Source: Nocardioides marmorisolisilvae
GTDB taxonomy: Bacteria > Actinomycetota > Actinomycetes > Propionibacteriales > Nocardioidaceae
Length of the DNA: 64,000 bases
Direction of reading: 5' to 3'
Assembly (NCBI RefSeq): GCF_031656915.1
Contig: NZ_CP134227.1
Coordinates: forward strand, 2,666,001-2,730,000
Of this stretch, positions 10,370-19,002 are shown piece after piece (position 1 is the first letter of the stretch; every line of letters begins with the position of its first letter). The notes below the pieces were generated by a model. It saw only the letters and a list, made by a program, of their open reading frames with translations. It searched no databases and was not told where the DNA came from. Made by a program: the position numbers and the translations under genes.

Positions 10370-12026
10370 GGTTTCTCCCTGTCCGCAGGTGGCCCGCGGC
10401 CTCCCGCTGGTTGATGGTGCGGTCTCCGCGCTGCCCGTCCAGGGCACTTCGTGTCACTACGTGACTCGCTTCGCTCGCCCTGGACGGCCAGCGTGGAGAC
10501 CTGGGATTTGGCTGGCTGGCGGGAGGCCGCGGGGGTCCGGCGCGTTGGGCGCGCTCATACTGCGACCTTCGACGCTGACGTTCCTGGATGGAGACGAGGA
10601 TCGCTGCCCGACGCATGCCTGATGTGAGGTCGGCCGGGTCGATGGGATGCCACTCAAAACGCTGTCGACCGTCCCGATCGACCACGCACGCCGAGCAGTG
10701 ATCCGTGTCGTCCACCTCGATGCCCGCTTGCGCCAAGACCTCACGGACGATTGCGGCGCGATCGGCCTTGTGATCGGTCAGGGTCTTCGATGTCCAGTCA
10801 CGCGACACGAGGACACGACGACCGCCATAGCCGAGGTTCTCGGGATCGTGGGCCGCTCTACGGCATCCCCCGGGGATCGTGTGCTCGTCTGAGCCCTTGG
10901 GCTGGATCCCGTACCGCAGCCAGTTCCCACACTCCGGCCCGCATGGCAGCACCTTCACGTGCGCCATCAGCCGCTCGACGTGGTCGGCCTGACGGGTGCT
11001 GACGTGGTCCGGGTCATAGGTGTTCGCGATCGACTTGGTCAGGTACTTCGTGATGTAGCCGAGGGTCTTGTCTGTGCGCGGTGATCCGGCGATCAACCAC
11101 TTGTAGTCCGACTGTTTGCCGAAGCGCACCACGTGCGCCGGTCGCGAGGCTGGGTTGGCATCAAGCTCGTCCATGGCCCTCTCCCACGCCGACAATGGCT
11201 GGCCGGAGTGAGGACAGCAGAACGCCTCTCGCACTGGATCCCAGGCCGGAAGCTGATCGTCGGCATAGACCGCCTCATCGAAGTCAGGCCACCAGACTTG
11301 GTGGTACGTCGCGGCTACCACCTTCACGACGAGCCCTCGGGGAATGACCCCACGCACCGCTGCATGCAGATGGGGCGCCAGGCGGTGCTGTTCCTCGACC
11401 ACCGAGAAGTACTGCACCCGGTAGCCGGCGCAGCGACGGAGGTTCTGCCAGAGCCGGTCGACCAGTCGTGAGAAGTGCATCGCGTCGAGCGCTGCCCGTC
11501 TGTAGTCGTAGGTCGCTGGGCTGACCGGCGTCCCGTCCCGATGGACGGGGCCGTAGGAGGGCAGCGTGAACGTGAGGAACATCGAGGGCCGGTAGGTCTT
11601 GCCTGACGGTGAGGTCATCACCCGCCCGATGGTCCGTTCGCTCATCTCCACTCGGGGCAGATCGGGAGCATCACTGCGACGACGAGTCGACCGCACCCGA
11701 CGCGACGGCCCGTCGCCGTGAGCCTCGCCCTCCGCTCCGACGTCGCGTTCGTCGGGCTGTTCAGTGTCGTCGTCGTGATGTTCGGGTTCGTCTATGCGGT
11801 GCCAGCCCTCACGGCATTGCTGCATGCGCAACCGGCGCGCTTTGTCGGCGCACGGAGCGCACTTTGACGCCTTGGTGGCACCGCATGGGATCGCCACCGT
11901 CCTTGTCTCCCCAGTGTGGGTGTCGAGCACCTGATGCAGGATCGGCCGGATGCACACTCCGTTGGCTTCGGCGACCATCGTCAACAGGGCCGAGTCCGTT
12001 GCGGCAGCGCGCAGGTCCACGGTCAT
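10362..12026 (-). CDS. RepSA-like rolling-circle replication initiator
   Basis: Starts replication of the excised circular element. The 554-residue protein has a cysteine cluster near the N-terminus (Cys48, Cys56, Cys59). A HUH-type metal site APHLHAAV has histidines at 219 and 221, and a later GYITKYLTK segment (Tyr324, Lys327, Tyr328) matches Rep motif 3, where the nicking tyrosine is expected. Residues 75-125 are charged and low-complexity, and the C-terminal 50 residues are Arg/Pro-rich. The ATG at 12026 overlaps the preceding zinc-ribbon gene by 4 bp. RepSA of pSAM2 is the best-known relative; assignment is from motif and context. Confidence 0.85.
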   Translation of the reverse strand: MTVDLRAAATDSALLTMVAEANGVCIRPILHQVLDTHTGETRTVAIPCGATKASKCAPCADKARRLRMQQCREGWHRIDEPEHHDDDTEQPDERDVGAEGEAHGDGPSRRVRSTRRRSDAPDLPRVEMSERTIGRVMTSPSGKTYRPSMFLTFTLPSYGPVHRDGTPVSPATYDYRRAALDAMHFSRLVDRLWQNLRRCAGYRVQYFSVVEEQHRLAPHLHAAVRGVIPRGLVVKVVAATYHQVWWPDFDEAVYADDQLPAWDPVREAFCCPHSGQPLSAWERAMDELDANPASRPAHVVRFGKQSDYKWLIAGSPRTDKTLGYITKYLTKSIANTYDPDHVSTRQADHVERLMAHVKVLPCGPECGNWLRYGIQPKGSDEHTIPGGCRRAAHDPENLGYGGRRVLVSRDWTSKTLTDHKADRAAIVREVLAQAGIEVDDTDHCSACVVDRDGRQRFEWHPIDPADLTSGMRRAAILVSIQERQRRRSQYERAQRAGPPRPPASQPNPRSPRWPSRASEASHVVTRSALDGQRGDRTINQREAAGHLRTGRNHE

Positions 12027-12181
12027 GCCACTGAACCCGGTGCGTCGGAGACATTTGGTCGTCGCTCACCGATCACCGCCTGGACGAACTCGACGTCCTC
12101 CGCGGACCGGCAGTGCGGGCAGGGTCCGACGCCCCGCAACACGGTGAATCCGAGGCACACAGGGCACGAGCCGCCGATCAT
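12023..12181 (-). CDS. 52-residue zinc-ribbon protein between tra and rep
   Basis: A short gene joined by 4-bp ATGA-type overlaps both to the tra stop (12178-12181) and to the repSA start (12023-12026), which makes it real despite its size. The protein begins MIGGSCPVCLG and has two CxxC pairs (CPVC at 6-9, CPHC at 21-24), the geometry of a small zinc ribbon, then a helical EDVEFVQAVIGE tail. No signal peptide or membrane segment. Small Cys-rich proteins of this kind occur in AICE transfer operons, but I know no assigned role. It may modulate Tra or Rep. Confidence 0.75.
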   Translation of the reverse strand: MIGGSCPVCLGFTVLRGVGPCPHCRSAEDVEFVQAVIGERRPNVSDAPGSVA

Positions 12182-13653
12182 GACGGCTGGCCTCTGTCGG
12201 CGGCACTAGCAGCGAGTTCAGTGAGGTCGTCAGGAACCGCGATGGCCGTGATGTGATCGTCGGAGACGTATGCGAATCGGACGCGGACCGGCTCGGCGAT
12301 CCCGTCGATGACGACATAGCCCACGCCCGGCAGCGCCTCCGAGATCCGGTCACACGCAGCTCCTCGGCGACGGGCGCCCTCCCCCAGGGTCATGTCGACC
12401 TGCTCAGGTTCCGTCAGGCGGAGCGCGATCCGAGTCGGGAAGAGATCCCGGAACGGGAGCACTTCCTTGCGGGGATCCTGCAGGGCTGCCACGACGACCA
12501 CGCCGACGGCACGTCCCTGGGACAGCAGCAGCGAGAGGGCGGCCTTGATCCGATTGCGAGCCTCACGGTCGGTGACGTATGCGGTGAGTGACGCCAGCTC
12601 ATCGACCAGTACCACGACGAGCGGATCACCGCATGTGGGCTCGTGCAGCCGTGTGATGCCCCGGAGCCGTCGCTGACGCTGGCGCATCACGGCCACGGCA
12701 TCTTCGAGGAAGTCAGCGAACCCGCCCTCGTATGCATTCGGCTCTGCGGCCGCACCGTCGCCATAGCTGTACCGGTGGAACATGGGCGCGCCCGCGGCGA
12801 ACTCCATGCCTCCCTTGGGGTCACACACCCAAAGCTCCACCAGTTGGCACCGGACCGCGGGCGCAAGCACGTTGACCAAGGACCACAACACTGACCCCTT
12901 GCCGGACCCCGTGGCGCCGACGACCAGCACATGACTGCCCAAGAGCCGGAGCCCGAAGAGGCCACCGTCTTCCCGTCGTGCAACCGGCAGGCTCGCGAAG
13001 TCCGCTACGGCAGGCGCATCGATGACCGGAACGACCTCCTCCAGTGGGTCGAAGACCAGGAACCACAGCTCGATCTCGCGTCGGTGTCGCCTGGTGGGCG
13101 GAACCGTCCGCACGCGACATTCCACAGCATCCAGGCTCAACGCGAGCCGCTCGGCCATCTCGGCGTAGTCATCGAGGATCTGTCCCGACAGCATCCTCAC
13201 GGTGACTCGATCAACCGATCCGGTGGAGCGCACCCGACGAAGCTCGGGCAGATACTGCCGCTGACCGATCCGGACATCGAGTCCGGCGGTCACCATCGCA
13301 GGCTGCCATTGACGCCGGTACACCCACACCCTGCGCATGGCCGCCCGCGCCCGGAAGCGGACGAAGTGATCGAACGACACCCGGCGCAGGTGCCACCACG
13401 CCACGAGCAAGGCACCTGTGGTCGCCACGCAAGCCGCGAGGCCGACGGTGCCGATTGTCAGCCAGAGCAGCCAGCCGACGACCGCGCCGCCCCAAAGCCA
13501 CGGCCGCTGAGCGATCGCGAACACCAGACGTCCCAAGCCGCCGAGCACCACACTGGCCAACTGGAACTCCAGCGGCACGCGCACCGTCTCGGAACGGACC
13601 GGAACACCGCGCGCGTCGTACCGCTCGCCAACCATCCCGAACTGACCAGTCAT
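12178..13653 (-). CDS. tra: FtsK/SpoIIIE-type conjugal DNA translocase (TraB/TraSA-like)
   Basis: The single protein that moves double-stranded DNA between mycelial cells in AICEs and actinomycete plasmids. The 491-residue protein has two N-terminal membrane segments (about residues 35-50 and 55-87), then an FtsK motor domain with Walker A VGATGSGKGS (246-255) and Walker B VVVLVDELASL. The ATG at 13653 is chosen over the GTG at 13665 because GGAGG sits 5 bp upstream. It overlaps the zinc-ribbon gene by 4 bp. No relaxase is nearby, consistent with this transfer mode. Confidence 0.9.
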   Translation of the reverse strand: MTGQFGMVGERYDARGVPVRSETVRVPLEFQLASVVLGGLGRLVFAIAQRPWLWGGAVVGWLLWLTIGTVGLAACVATTGALLVAWWHLRRVSFDHFVRFRARAAMRRVWVYRRQWQPAMVTAGLDVRIGQRQYLPELRRVRSTGSVDRVTVRMLSGQILDDYAEMAERLALSLDAVECRVRTVPPTRRHRREIELWFLVFDPLEEVVPVIDAPAVADFASLPVARREDGGLFGLRLLGSHVLVVGATGSGKGSVLWSLVNVLAPAVRCQLVELWVCDPKGGMEFAAGAPMFHRYSYGDGAAAEPNAYEGGFADFLEDAVAVMRQRQRRLRGITRLHEPTCGDPLVVVLVDELASLTAYVTDREARNRIKAALSLLLSQGRAVGVVVVAALQDPRKEVLPFRDLFPTRIALRLTEPEQVDMTLGEGARRRGAACDRISEALPGVGYVVIDGIAEPVRVRFAYVSDDHITAIAVPDDLTELAASAADRGQPS

Positions 13654-13665
13654 CTGAGCCTCCAC

Positions 13666-13863
13666 TCACATTGCGTGGAAGCTGGACCACAGCCAGCCAC
13701 CGGCACTGTCCAGGCTTTTCTCGATTGCGGTGCCAGCGGCAGTCGAGGCCAGCACCAGCCCGAACACGATGCACACCACCGCGGAACCCGTGTTGAGCCC
13801 CTTGGTCTTGAGCAGCAGCAAGACCAGCAGGCCCAGGACCACGCACACCGACGCGCCAGTCAT
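13666..13863 (-). CDS. Small two-helix membrane protein (SpdB/Spd-like spread protein)
   Basis: A 65-residue protein with two hydrophobic segments (VCVVLGLLVLLLL, residues 6-18, and VVCIVFGLVLAST, residues 29-41) and a short polar tail ending SSFHAM. Its start codon overlaps the upstream stop by one base (TAATG) and tra starts 12 bp downstream. Small membrane proteins here are typical intramycelial spread proteins; the assignment is by size, topology and position only. Confidence 0.7.
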   Translation of the reverse strand: MTGASVCVVLGLLVLLLLKTKGLNTGSAVVCIVFGLVLASTAAGTAIEKSLDSAGGWLWSSFHAM

Positions 13864-14282
13864 TACGCGACCGCCTTGGTGGGTGTGGTCGACGCAGCAG
13901 ACTTGGTATCGCCCTTGTTGGTGTCGCGCGCGGCGGTCAGCTCGCTGATTCCCTCGGCCGTCCACCGCTCAGCCAGCCCGTTCGCCTTGTTCACGTACGC
14001 GTTGAGCGTCAAGCCCTCGAAAACGATCGGCGAGTACGCCGCCGGATCCGGCTTCGCCTCTGCGGTCACCGTCACGCTCGCAGTGGTGGTGAACTCGCGC
14101 CCGAAGTTCTCACCCCGGTACGAGACCTCGACCTCCCACAGCGGCATCCCGGTGTTCTCGTCGCGCGCCTGCCGATCCGACGGACGACGCTTCCCGTCCT
14201 CTCCCAGCTCCCACTCCGGAGCGACTCGCACCACGCCCGTCGCCACCATCGGCTGACGCTTGCTGTCGACTGCGTATCCCAT
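13863..14282 (-). CDS. AICE transfer-operon protein of unknown function
   Basis: A 139-residue soluble protein, first gene of the replication-transfer operon. The ATG at 14282 has AGGAG just upstream. The N-terminal 100 residues look like a compact beta-rich domain (VATGVVRVAPEWE, MPLWEVEVSYRGENFGREFTTTASVTV, with FEGLTLNAYVN later). A Thr/Ala/Lys-rich tail follows. Genes in this position between the regulator and spd/tra occur in many AICEs, but I cannot name a function. Transcription likely starts in the 14283-14428 interval, which holds the operator-like inverted repeats. Confidence 0.75.
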   Translation of the reverse strand: MGYAVDSKRQPMVATGVVRVAPEWELGEDGKRRPSDRQARDENTGMPLWEVEVSYRGENFGREFTTTASVTVTAEAKPDPAAYSPIVFEGLTLNAYVNKANGLAERWTAEGISELTAARDTNKGDTKSAASTTPTKAVA

Positions 14283-14367
14283 CTGAATCTCCTCGGTTGT
14301 GGGTCCGCTGGATCGGACCGCTACGTCGAGGACACCGCCTCTTGCGGGGACTGCGACACCACCTAGC

Positions 14368-14407
14368 GGGACGTTCACGGACGTCCGTGGTACGTTCAAA
14401 ACGTCCC
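14368..14407. promoter_or_regulatory. Divergent operator region of the AICE
   Basis: Nested symmetric sequence between the transfer operon and the regulator gene. GGGACGTT (14368-14375) and AACGTCCC (14400-14407) form an inverted pair that encloses the perfect palindrome CACGGACGTCCGTG (14376-14389). It is probably bound by the adjacent helix-turn-helix regulator to control both directions. Confidence 0.6.
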
Positions 14408-14428
14408 TCGGGACTCTCGGGAGGTTCG

Positions 14429-15190
14429 ATGAGCAACGAGCGGCTACGCAGCCAAATCGCCGCAGCCGGCCTGGACTACACGACCATGGCCGGCTCGTTG
14501 GAGATCGACCCGAAGACGGTCGAACGCTGGGTCACCACCGACCGCCTCCCGCACCGTCGGCACCGCTGGGCAGCGGCTGAGCTGCTGGGCGTGGACGAGG
14601 GATACCTGTGGCCGCGGGTGGTCGACGACCCCCGAACGAAGTCCGCAAGTCAGGCAGAGTTCGTCGCGCTGTACCCGCACCGAGGCGCGATCCCGGCGGA
14701 GCTATGGGATGCACTGCTGCGCGATACGCACGACAGCTTCGATTTGCTCGCCTACTCGGGGCTGTTCCTGTTCGATGCCCACCCCGACGTGCTTTCCTCG
14801 CTGATCGCCAAGGCCGGTCACGGACTGAAGGCGCGCATCGCCTTGGGTGATCCAGATTCCGAGGCTCTCCGACAACGCGGGGAGGAGGAAGGGATCGGAG
14901 ACAACATGGCGGCACGGGTGCGGGTCACCCTGGACGCCCTCGCTCCTCTACGCGAAGTGCACGGCATTGAGCTGCGCACCCATTCGACGCCGCTGTACAC
15001 ATCGATCTACCGATTCGACGAGCAGCTCCTCGTGAACACACACACGTACGGCTCCTCGGCCGCCCACAACCCAGTGCTACATCTGCATCGGGTCCCAGGC
15101 GGGCGACTTTTCGACCACTACATGCAGGCCTTCGACCGGGTCTGGGCCACCACGGGCGGCCAGCATGACTCACCAGCCATGGCACGCTAG
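14429..15190 (+). CDS. Helix-turn-helix regulator with C-terminal DUF5919-like domain
   Basis: A 253-residue DNA-binding protein, the likely switch of the element. The N-terminal XRE-type domain reads MSNERLRSQIAAAGLDYTTM, with the recognition part near LEIDPKTVERWV. Residues 95-245 form a separate domain (DLLAYSGLFLFDAHPDVL, RIALGDPDSEALRQRG, STPLYTSIYRFDEQLLVNTHTYG) of the DUF5919 type, related in layout to phospholipase-D-like sensor domains. The ATG at 14429 follows GGGAGG. It is divergent from the transfer operon across a palindromic operator, and a Nudix gene follows after 5 bp. pSAM2 has comparable regulators in this position. Whether it activates or represses cannot be told from sequence. 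Confidence 0.82.
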   Translation: MSNERLRSQIAAAGLDYTTMAGSLEIDPKTVERWVTTDRLPHRRHRWAAAELLGVDEGYLWPRVVDDPRTKSASQAEFVALYPHRGAIPAELWDALLRDTHDSFDLLAYSGLFLFDAHPDVLSSLIAKAGHGLKARIALGDPDSEALRQRGEEEGIGDNMAARVRVTLDALAPLREVHGIELRTHSTPLYTSIYRFDEQLLVNTHTYGSSAAHNPVLHLHRVPGGRLFDHYMQAFDRVWATTGGQHDSPAMAR

Positions 15191-15195
15191 GGCTC

Positions 15196-15666
15196 ATGGG
15201 ACGACGCATCGACTACCTCGATGACCCGAACGCGCCGGCGGCGAACACGCTCATTCCGTCGGTCAACACGATCGTTGAAAACGACCAACATCAGATCCTG
15301 CTGATTCGACGGACGGACAACGACCGTTGGTCGCTTCCGGGCGGGAAGGTCGACCTCGGGGAGTCATTGATCCAGGCCGCCGTCCGTGAGACGCGCGAAG
15401 AGACTGGCATCGACTGCAACGTGACCGGCATAGCCGGCATCTACAGCAATCCCCGTCACCTCATCGAGTACACGAGCAACGGCGAGGTACGACAAGAGTT
15501 CACCATCGTCCTGACGGCCCGCGCCGTTGGTGGAAGTCCAACGCCGAGCGCAGAGTCCTCACATGTGGAATGGGTGCACCCGTTGAGCCTGGACGAACAC
15601 CCGATGCACTCGGCCACAACTGGCCGCATCCACGACTTCCTGAGCCGCAGTGTTCATCTGGACTGA
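15196..15666 (+). CDS. Nudix hydrolase, pSAM2 Pif-like
   Basis: A 156-residue protein with a complete Nudix box at residues 50-72: GKVDLGESLIQ followed by RETREETG, holding all the metal-binding glutamates. It starts 5 bp after the regulator gene and is probably co-transcribed with it. In pSAM2 the Pif protein, which carries a Nudix motif, prevents redundant transfer into cells that already hold the element; that is the precedent for suggesting an immunity role here. The substrate is unknown, and a nucleotide-pool or signalling function is an alternative. Confidence 0.85.
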   Translation: MGRRIDYLDDPNAPAANTLIPSVNTIVENDQHQILLIRRTDNDRWSLPGGKVDLGESLIQAAVRETREETGIDCNVTGIAGIYSNPRHLIEYTSNGEVRQEFTIVLTARAVGGSPTPSAESSHVEWVHPLSLDEHPMHSATTGRIHDFLSRSVHLD

Positions 15667-15675
15667 GTCGAGAGT

Positions 15676-16212
15676 TCAGCGTCGTTGGTCGACCCGGCGC
15701 ACCGTAGCGACGATCTCAGCCTCTGCCTCGTCGATGAAGTGAGTCACGACATCGTCGGGACCGTAGCGCTTGCGGATTTCCGCCAGCCGGTCCTCGACCT
15801 CGACCCGGTCGCCGGTCGGACCCGTGGTCATGTCCGCATAGCAGAGCGCATCAGCCAGATCTTGATCCAGTTCAGGAAACTCGCCTTCCAACTGATCCAG
15901 AAGCCCCCGCAGGCGTGCTTCTACGGGCGCGCAGGAGTGCCGCGCCACCAGGGTGACTACTCGCTGCTCGACGTCACGACCCTGCAAGAACCGGGCACCA
16001 TCCAACGCGTGAAGACCCGTCTGCACCACGCCCGGCGCGTAGCCGACATCGTGCAGCCAGGCCGCCGCCACCAATGTCTCTACGTCGAGCCCGAGGTCGT
16101 CGGCTACCCCATTCGCGGAGGCCGCAACCGCCTGCACATGCGTCCAGCGGACAGGCAGCACGTCAGCGAGAAGGCCCTCCGCCAAAGCGCGCGCTCGCTC
16201 AACTGACGTCAT
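15676..16212 (-). CDS. HD-domain phosphohydrolase-like protein
   Basis: A 178-residue protein with the HD-domain signature: a histidine in RWTHVQAVA, the HD pair in AAAWLHDVGYAPG (His53-Asp54 region), and a later VARHSCAPVE plus a downstream aspartate in ALCYADMTTGP. These four sites form the metal centre in the family. It converges on the Nudix gene with 9 bp between stop codons. HD plus Nudix plus regulator recurs as an AICE module. A nucleotide or cyclic nucleotide substrate is plausible but unproven. Confidence 0.85.
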   Translation of the reverse strand: MTSVERARALAEGLLADVLPVRWTHVQAVAASANGVADDLGLDVETLVAAAWLHDVGYAPGVVQTGLHALDGARFLQGRDVEQRVVTLVARHSCAPVEARLRGLLDQLEGEFPELDQDLADALCYADMTTGPTGDRVEVEDRLAEIRKRYGPDDVVTHFIDEAEAEIVATVRRVDQRR

Positions 16213-16820
16213 GGTTGCAGGCTAGCCAGACGCCCAGCGGAGCTCGTGTAAGCGGGAGTCAGCGGTCGAGGCAATCCGTCGGGTTCTGCCGGCACCTGAT
16301 TCGAAGGCCGCAACTCGCCGATAGCGGGACCTTGAAACCTCAAGTGTTCGCGTCCGCCTCCAATATCTCCTCGTCGCGCACCGGTGCGCGCGCACCACCT
16401 CTGTGAGGCGCTGGGCGACCTCCGGGTGCGGAAGGACCGCGTCCGTGATCTGGTCGCGGCCGATGGTGGGAGCAGGCGTGGAGAAACTCTTGGAAGTGGC
16501 AACGTCTGTCATCAGGACCACACCACCGTGGATGTGCACAGCGCCAGCCCCGTTTGCGCCGCCGTTGCCCCACGCCTGGCATCGGTTGTCAGCAGCAGGT
16601 ACGCAGATGGTCGAGAAGGCGGGAATTCACCGGCGGACACGAGGGCAAGCCAGCGCCGCATCGGACTCGGCGGGAGTGGTCGTGGCGGCACAAGCCAACG
16701 ACCCCGCGCTTCCGCTTGAGAATTCAGTAAATGTCTCCTGAGGCCCGCCCGCACTGCTACGGTTCGCTCACTTGCGGCCGGGCAGGGCCGCACACACTAC
16801 GGGGCGGGAAAACGAATTTC
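16213..16820. other. AICE interval without a supported gene
   Basis: About 600 bp between the HD gene and the secreted cargo gene. The minus strand can encode up to 105 residues (16222-16539, containing MTDVATSKSFSTPAPTIGRD), but no ribosome-binding site, family resemblance or neighbour coupling supports it. The cargo promoter must lie in the 3' part, where the sequence becomes less GC-rich. Confidence 0.4.
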
Positions 16821-18944
16821 ATGAGGCGTCTGCACGGTGTCGCTATCGCGGCAATTCTGGTATTGACATCGTTGGTCGTCCTGGGCACGAGCAGCACCGC
16901 GCGTGCCGACACGCCTCCCGGCGGGGATTTTGTCTCGCTGACTCCGTACATGTTTGTCAATGCCACATCGGCTGGTTCCGGCGAATTCTCCGCTGGAGAG
17001 CAGCGCACCTACTCCGCCTTGGGGCGCGCGGGGATCCCGACATCCGGCGTCTCGGCTGTGCTTGTTCAAGTGGGCGTCCCCCGAACCTCGACGTCCTCGA
17101 ACTCATATGTGACTGCGTGGCCTAGTGGCCAAACACGCCCGTCCATGCCAACTGTCTATTTCAGCTCCGCCAGTGCTCCACGCTCGAACACAGCGATCGT
17201 GAAGGTTGACGGCACTGGGAGCATCGACGTCTACAACAGCCTCGGCAGCACGGCCGTGACCGTCACAGCCATGGGTTACTTCACAGATTCCACCTCCAAC
17301 GCCAGTGGCGGGTTCGTACCGACAAACTTAGATCGGGTCGCCAATACCGCCACTGGGGATGGTGTTCCTTTGGGAAAGCTGGGCGTCGGTCAGAGCGTCG
17401 ACATCCAGGTCGCAGGCGAAGGAGACATTTCTAACTCCGCTAGGTCAGTTTTCGCAAACATTGAGGTCCGAAACGCAACATCGTCGGGGAAGATCCGTGT
17501 GGGCGAAGGCGGTGCTGACCTAAGTGCCGTACCAGCAGCAATGAGCTACGGCGATAGCGGGGCATACGTCTCATGCACGACGCTGCAGCTCAACAGCAGC
17601 GGAGTTGCCCGGGTAATGAACGCCTCCGGGTCACCGATCGACATCAAGATCGACGTCGAGGGTTACGTCTCGTCCGACCCGGAGGAGGGCTCCTCCTATA
17701 ACCCGCTGACTTCGTCACCGCTCTACTCCACGACGGATACTGGCCAGACAAGTCTGGGCGCCGGCGAGACCCGCGAGATCCCTGTGCTCGGCAAAGCCGG
17801 CATCCCAGACTCCTCAAACGTCGGCGCCCTGGCAACGTCTCTGGCCGTTCGGGGCTGGGGCGGGAACGGTACCGTCACGGCGTTCAATCCCGATGAAGGA
17901 AACCCCGGCAGCGCAATTGCATCCTTCACCAAAGACGAGGGCGACCCCGCGAACGGGTTGGTGGTGACGGCGATCACCGGCATCTCAGATGACGGCACGA
18001 TCGCGCTCCACAACACCAGTTCCGCACCTGTAACCGTTTCGCTCGCAACACAAGGATGGTTCACACTCCCCCCGGTCGAGTATTCAGACGATCCAGACCC
18101 GATCGCCTCAGAGTTTCCTGACTACACGCCTACCCCGGCGCTCATCCAGAGCGGCAGCAGCTCTGCAACCTTTTCCCCATCGCTCCCCAACGGGTACACG
18201 ATTACCGATGACCCAGACGTCGCATCTGGAAACGCTGCCGCGGTCTTGGACGCGTCGGGAACCCGCGTTGGCGCCTTCACTCCTATCGTCGTGGATGAGT
18301 CCGGAGCAACGATTCCGTACTCAATTGGGTCCACTGGAAACGACCTCACGGTCTCGGTCGAGACTCCCTCAGCCCCGCAGTACCCGGTCGCAGTCATGGC
18401 TGTCTACGTCGATGACGGCGACCCTGAGGCATCAGCGCGGGTCGATGACCTCACGGCCGCGATGACATCGTCTCCGCCACGCGGCGACGCAGCGGCCGCA
18501 CCAAGCGTGGATGCGGGTGAGGTTGACAGCAATGGATATGTAATCCCCCCTGAGAGCGCCCCAGACTCGTTGAGCGCAGCGGGCCCTATCTCCGGAGACA
18601 GGCCCAATAAGGTCAGTGTTCCTCATGGATATCGGTATCATCCGCAGCGGGGTCCACATGTGGCGCTGCATGACTATTGCACAAAGTCACCAGATACATT
18701 CGACGGTACCACCTTCCGTGGGCCGTGCGCAATTCACGATATGTGTTATGACCGGATTCGCAAGAATAATGAGCCGTGGACCCACCACTACGCCTGCGAT
18801 CTAAGCCTCTGGCACGACATGCGGACCAACTGTGCGTATGCACACCCGGGCCTTCTGGGCACCACGCGCAGATTTAGTTGCTATGGCGTTGCCAACGTCT
18901 ACGAGGAAGTCGTGATCGCGCATACCACAATCGAGGGCGTGTAA
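16821..18944 (+). CDS. Secreted multidomain protein with C-terminal phospholipase A2-like domain
   Basis: A 707-residue exported protein. The signal peptide is residues 1-29, with cleavage expected after STARA. Three beta-rich repeats of about 100 residues follow (ending in VTVTAMGYFT, IDIKIDVEGYVS and VSLATQGWFT); they resemble repeats of actinobacterial surface proteins that end in D-x-x-GYF. A low-complexity linker leads to residues 598-707. There the pattern DYCTKSPD, GPCAIHDMCYD (His639-Asp640) and YACDLSLWHDM matches the prokaryotic phospholipase A2 fold, with six cysteines for three disulfides. The calcium loop is not obvious. Activity against phospholipids is an inference. It is cargo in the AICE, with lower GC than its surroundings, and a small membrane protein follows 58 bp downstream. 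Confidence 0.8.
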   Translation: MRRLHGVAIAAILVLTSLVVLGTSSTARADTPPGGDFVSLTPYMFVNATSAGSGEFSAGEQRTYSALGRAGIPTSGVSAVLVQVGVPRTSTSSNSYVTAWPSGQTRPSMPTVYFSSASAPRSNTAIVKVDGTGSIDVYNSLGSTAVTVTAMGYFTDSTSNASGGFVPTNLDRVANTATGDGVPLGKLGVGQSVDIQVAGEGDISNSARSVFANIEVRNATSSGKIRVGEGGADLSAVPAAMSYGDSGAYVSCTTLQLNSSGVARVMNASGSPIDIKIDVEGYVSSDPEEGSSYNPLTSSPLYSTTDTGQTSLGAGETREIPVLGKAGIPDSSNVGALATSLAVRGWGGNGTVTAFNPDEGNPGSAIASFTKDEGDPANGLVVTAITGISDDGTIALHNTSSAPVTVSLATQGWFTLPPVEYSDDPDPIASEFPDYTPTPALIQSGSSSATFSPSLPNGYTITDDPDVASGNAAAVLDASGTRVGAFTPIVVDESGATIPYSIGSTGNDLTVSVETPSAPQYPVAVMAVYVDDGDPEASARVDDLTAAMTSSPPRGDAAAAPSVDAGEVDSNGYVIPPESAPDSLSAAGPISGDRPNKVSVPHGYRYHPQRGPHVALHDYCTKSPDTFDGTTFRGPCAIHDMCYDRIRKNNEPWTHHYACDLSLWHDMRTNCAYAHPGLLGTTRRFSCYGVANVYEEVVIAHTTIEGV

Positions 18945-19002
18945 GCCCGCATTCCTTCGTCGCCGAAAGAGGACTAGAGTGTTTTCACCTGAGGTGTCAC
19001 TA

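Noticed and set aside
16222-16539. 105-codon minus-strand frame inside the AICE
   Set aside because: No ribosome-binding site, domain or neighbour coupling; left as unassigned sequence.
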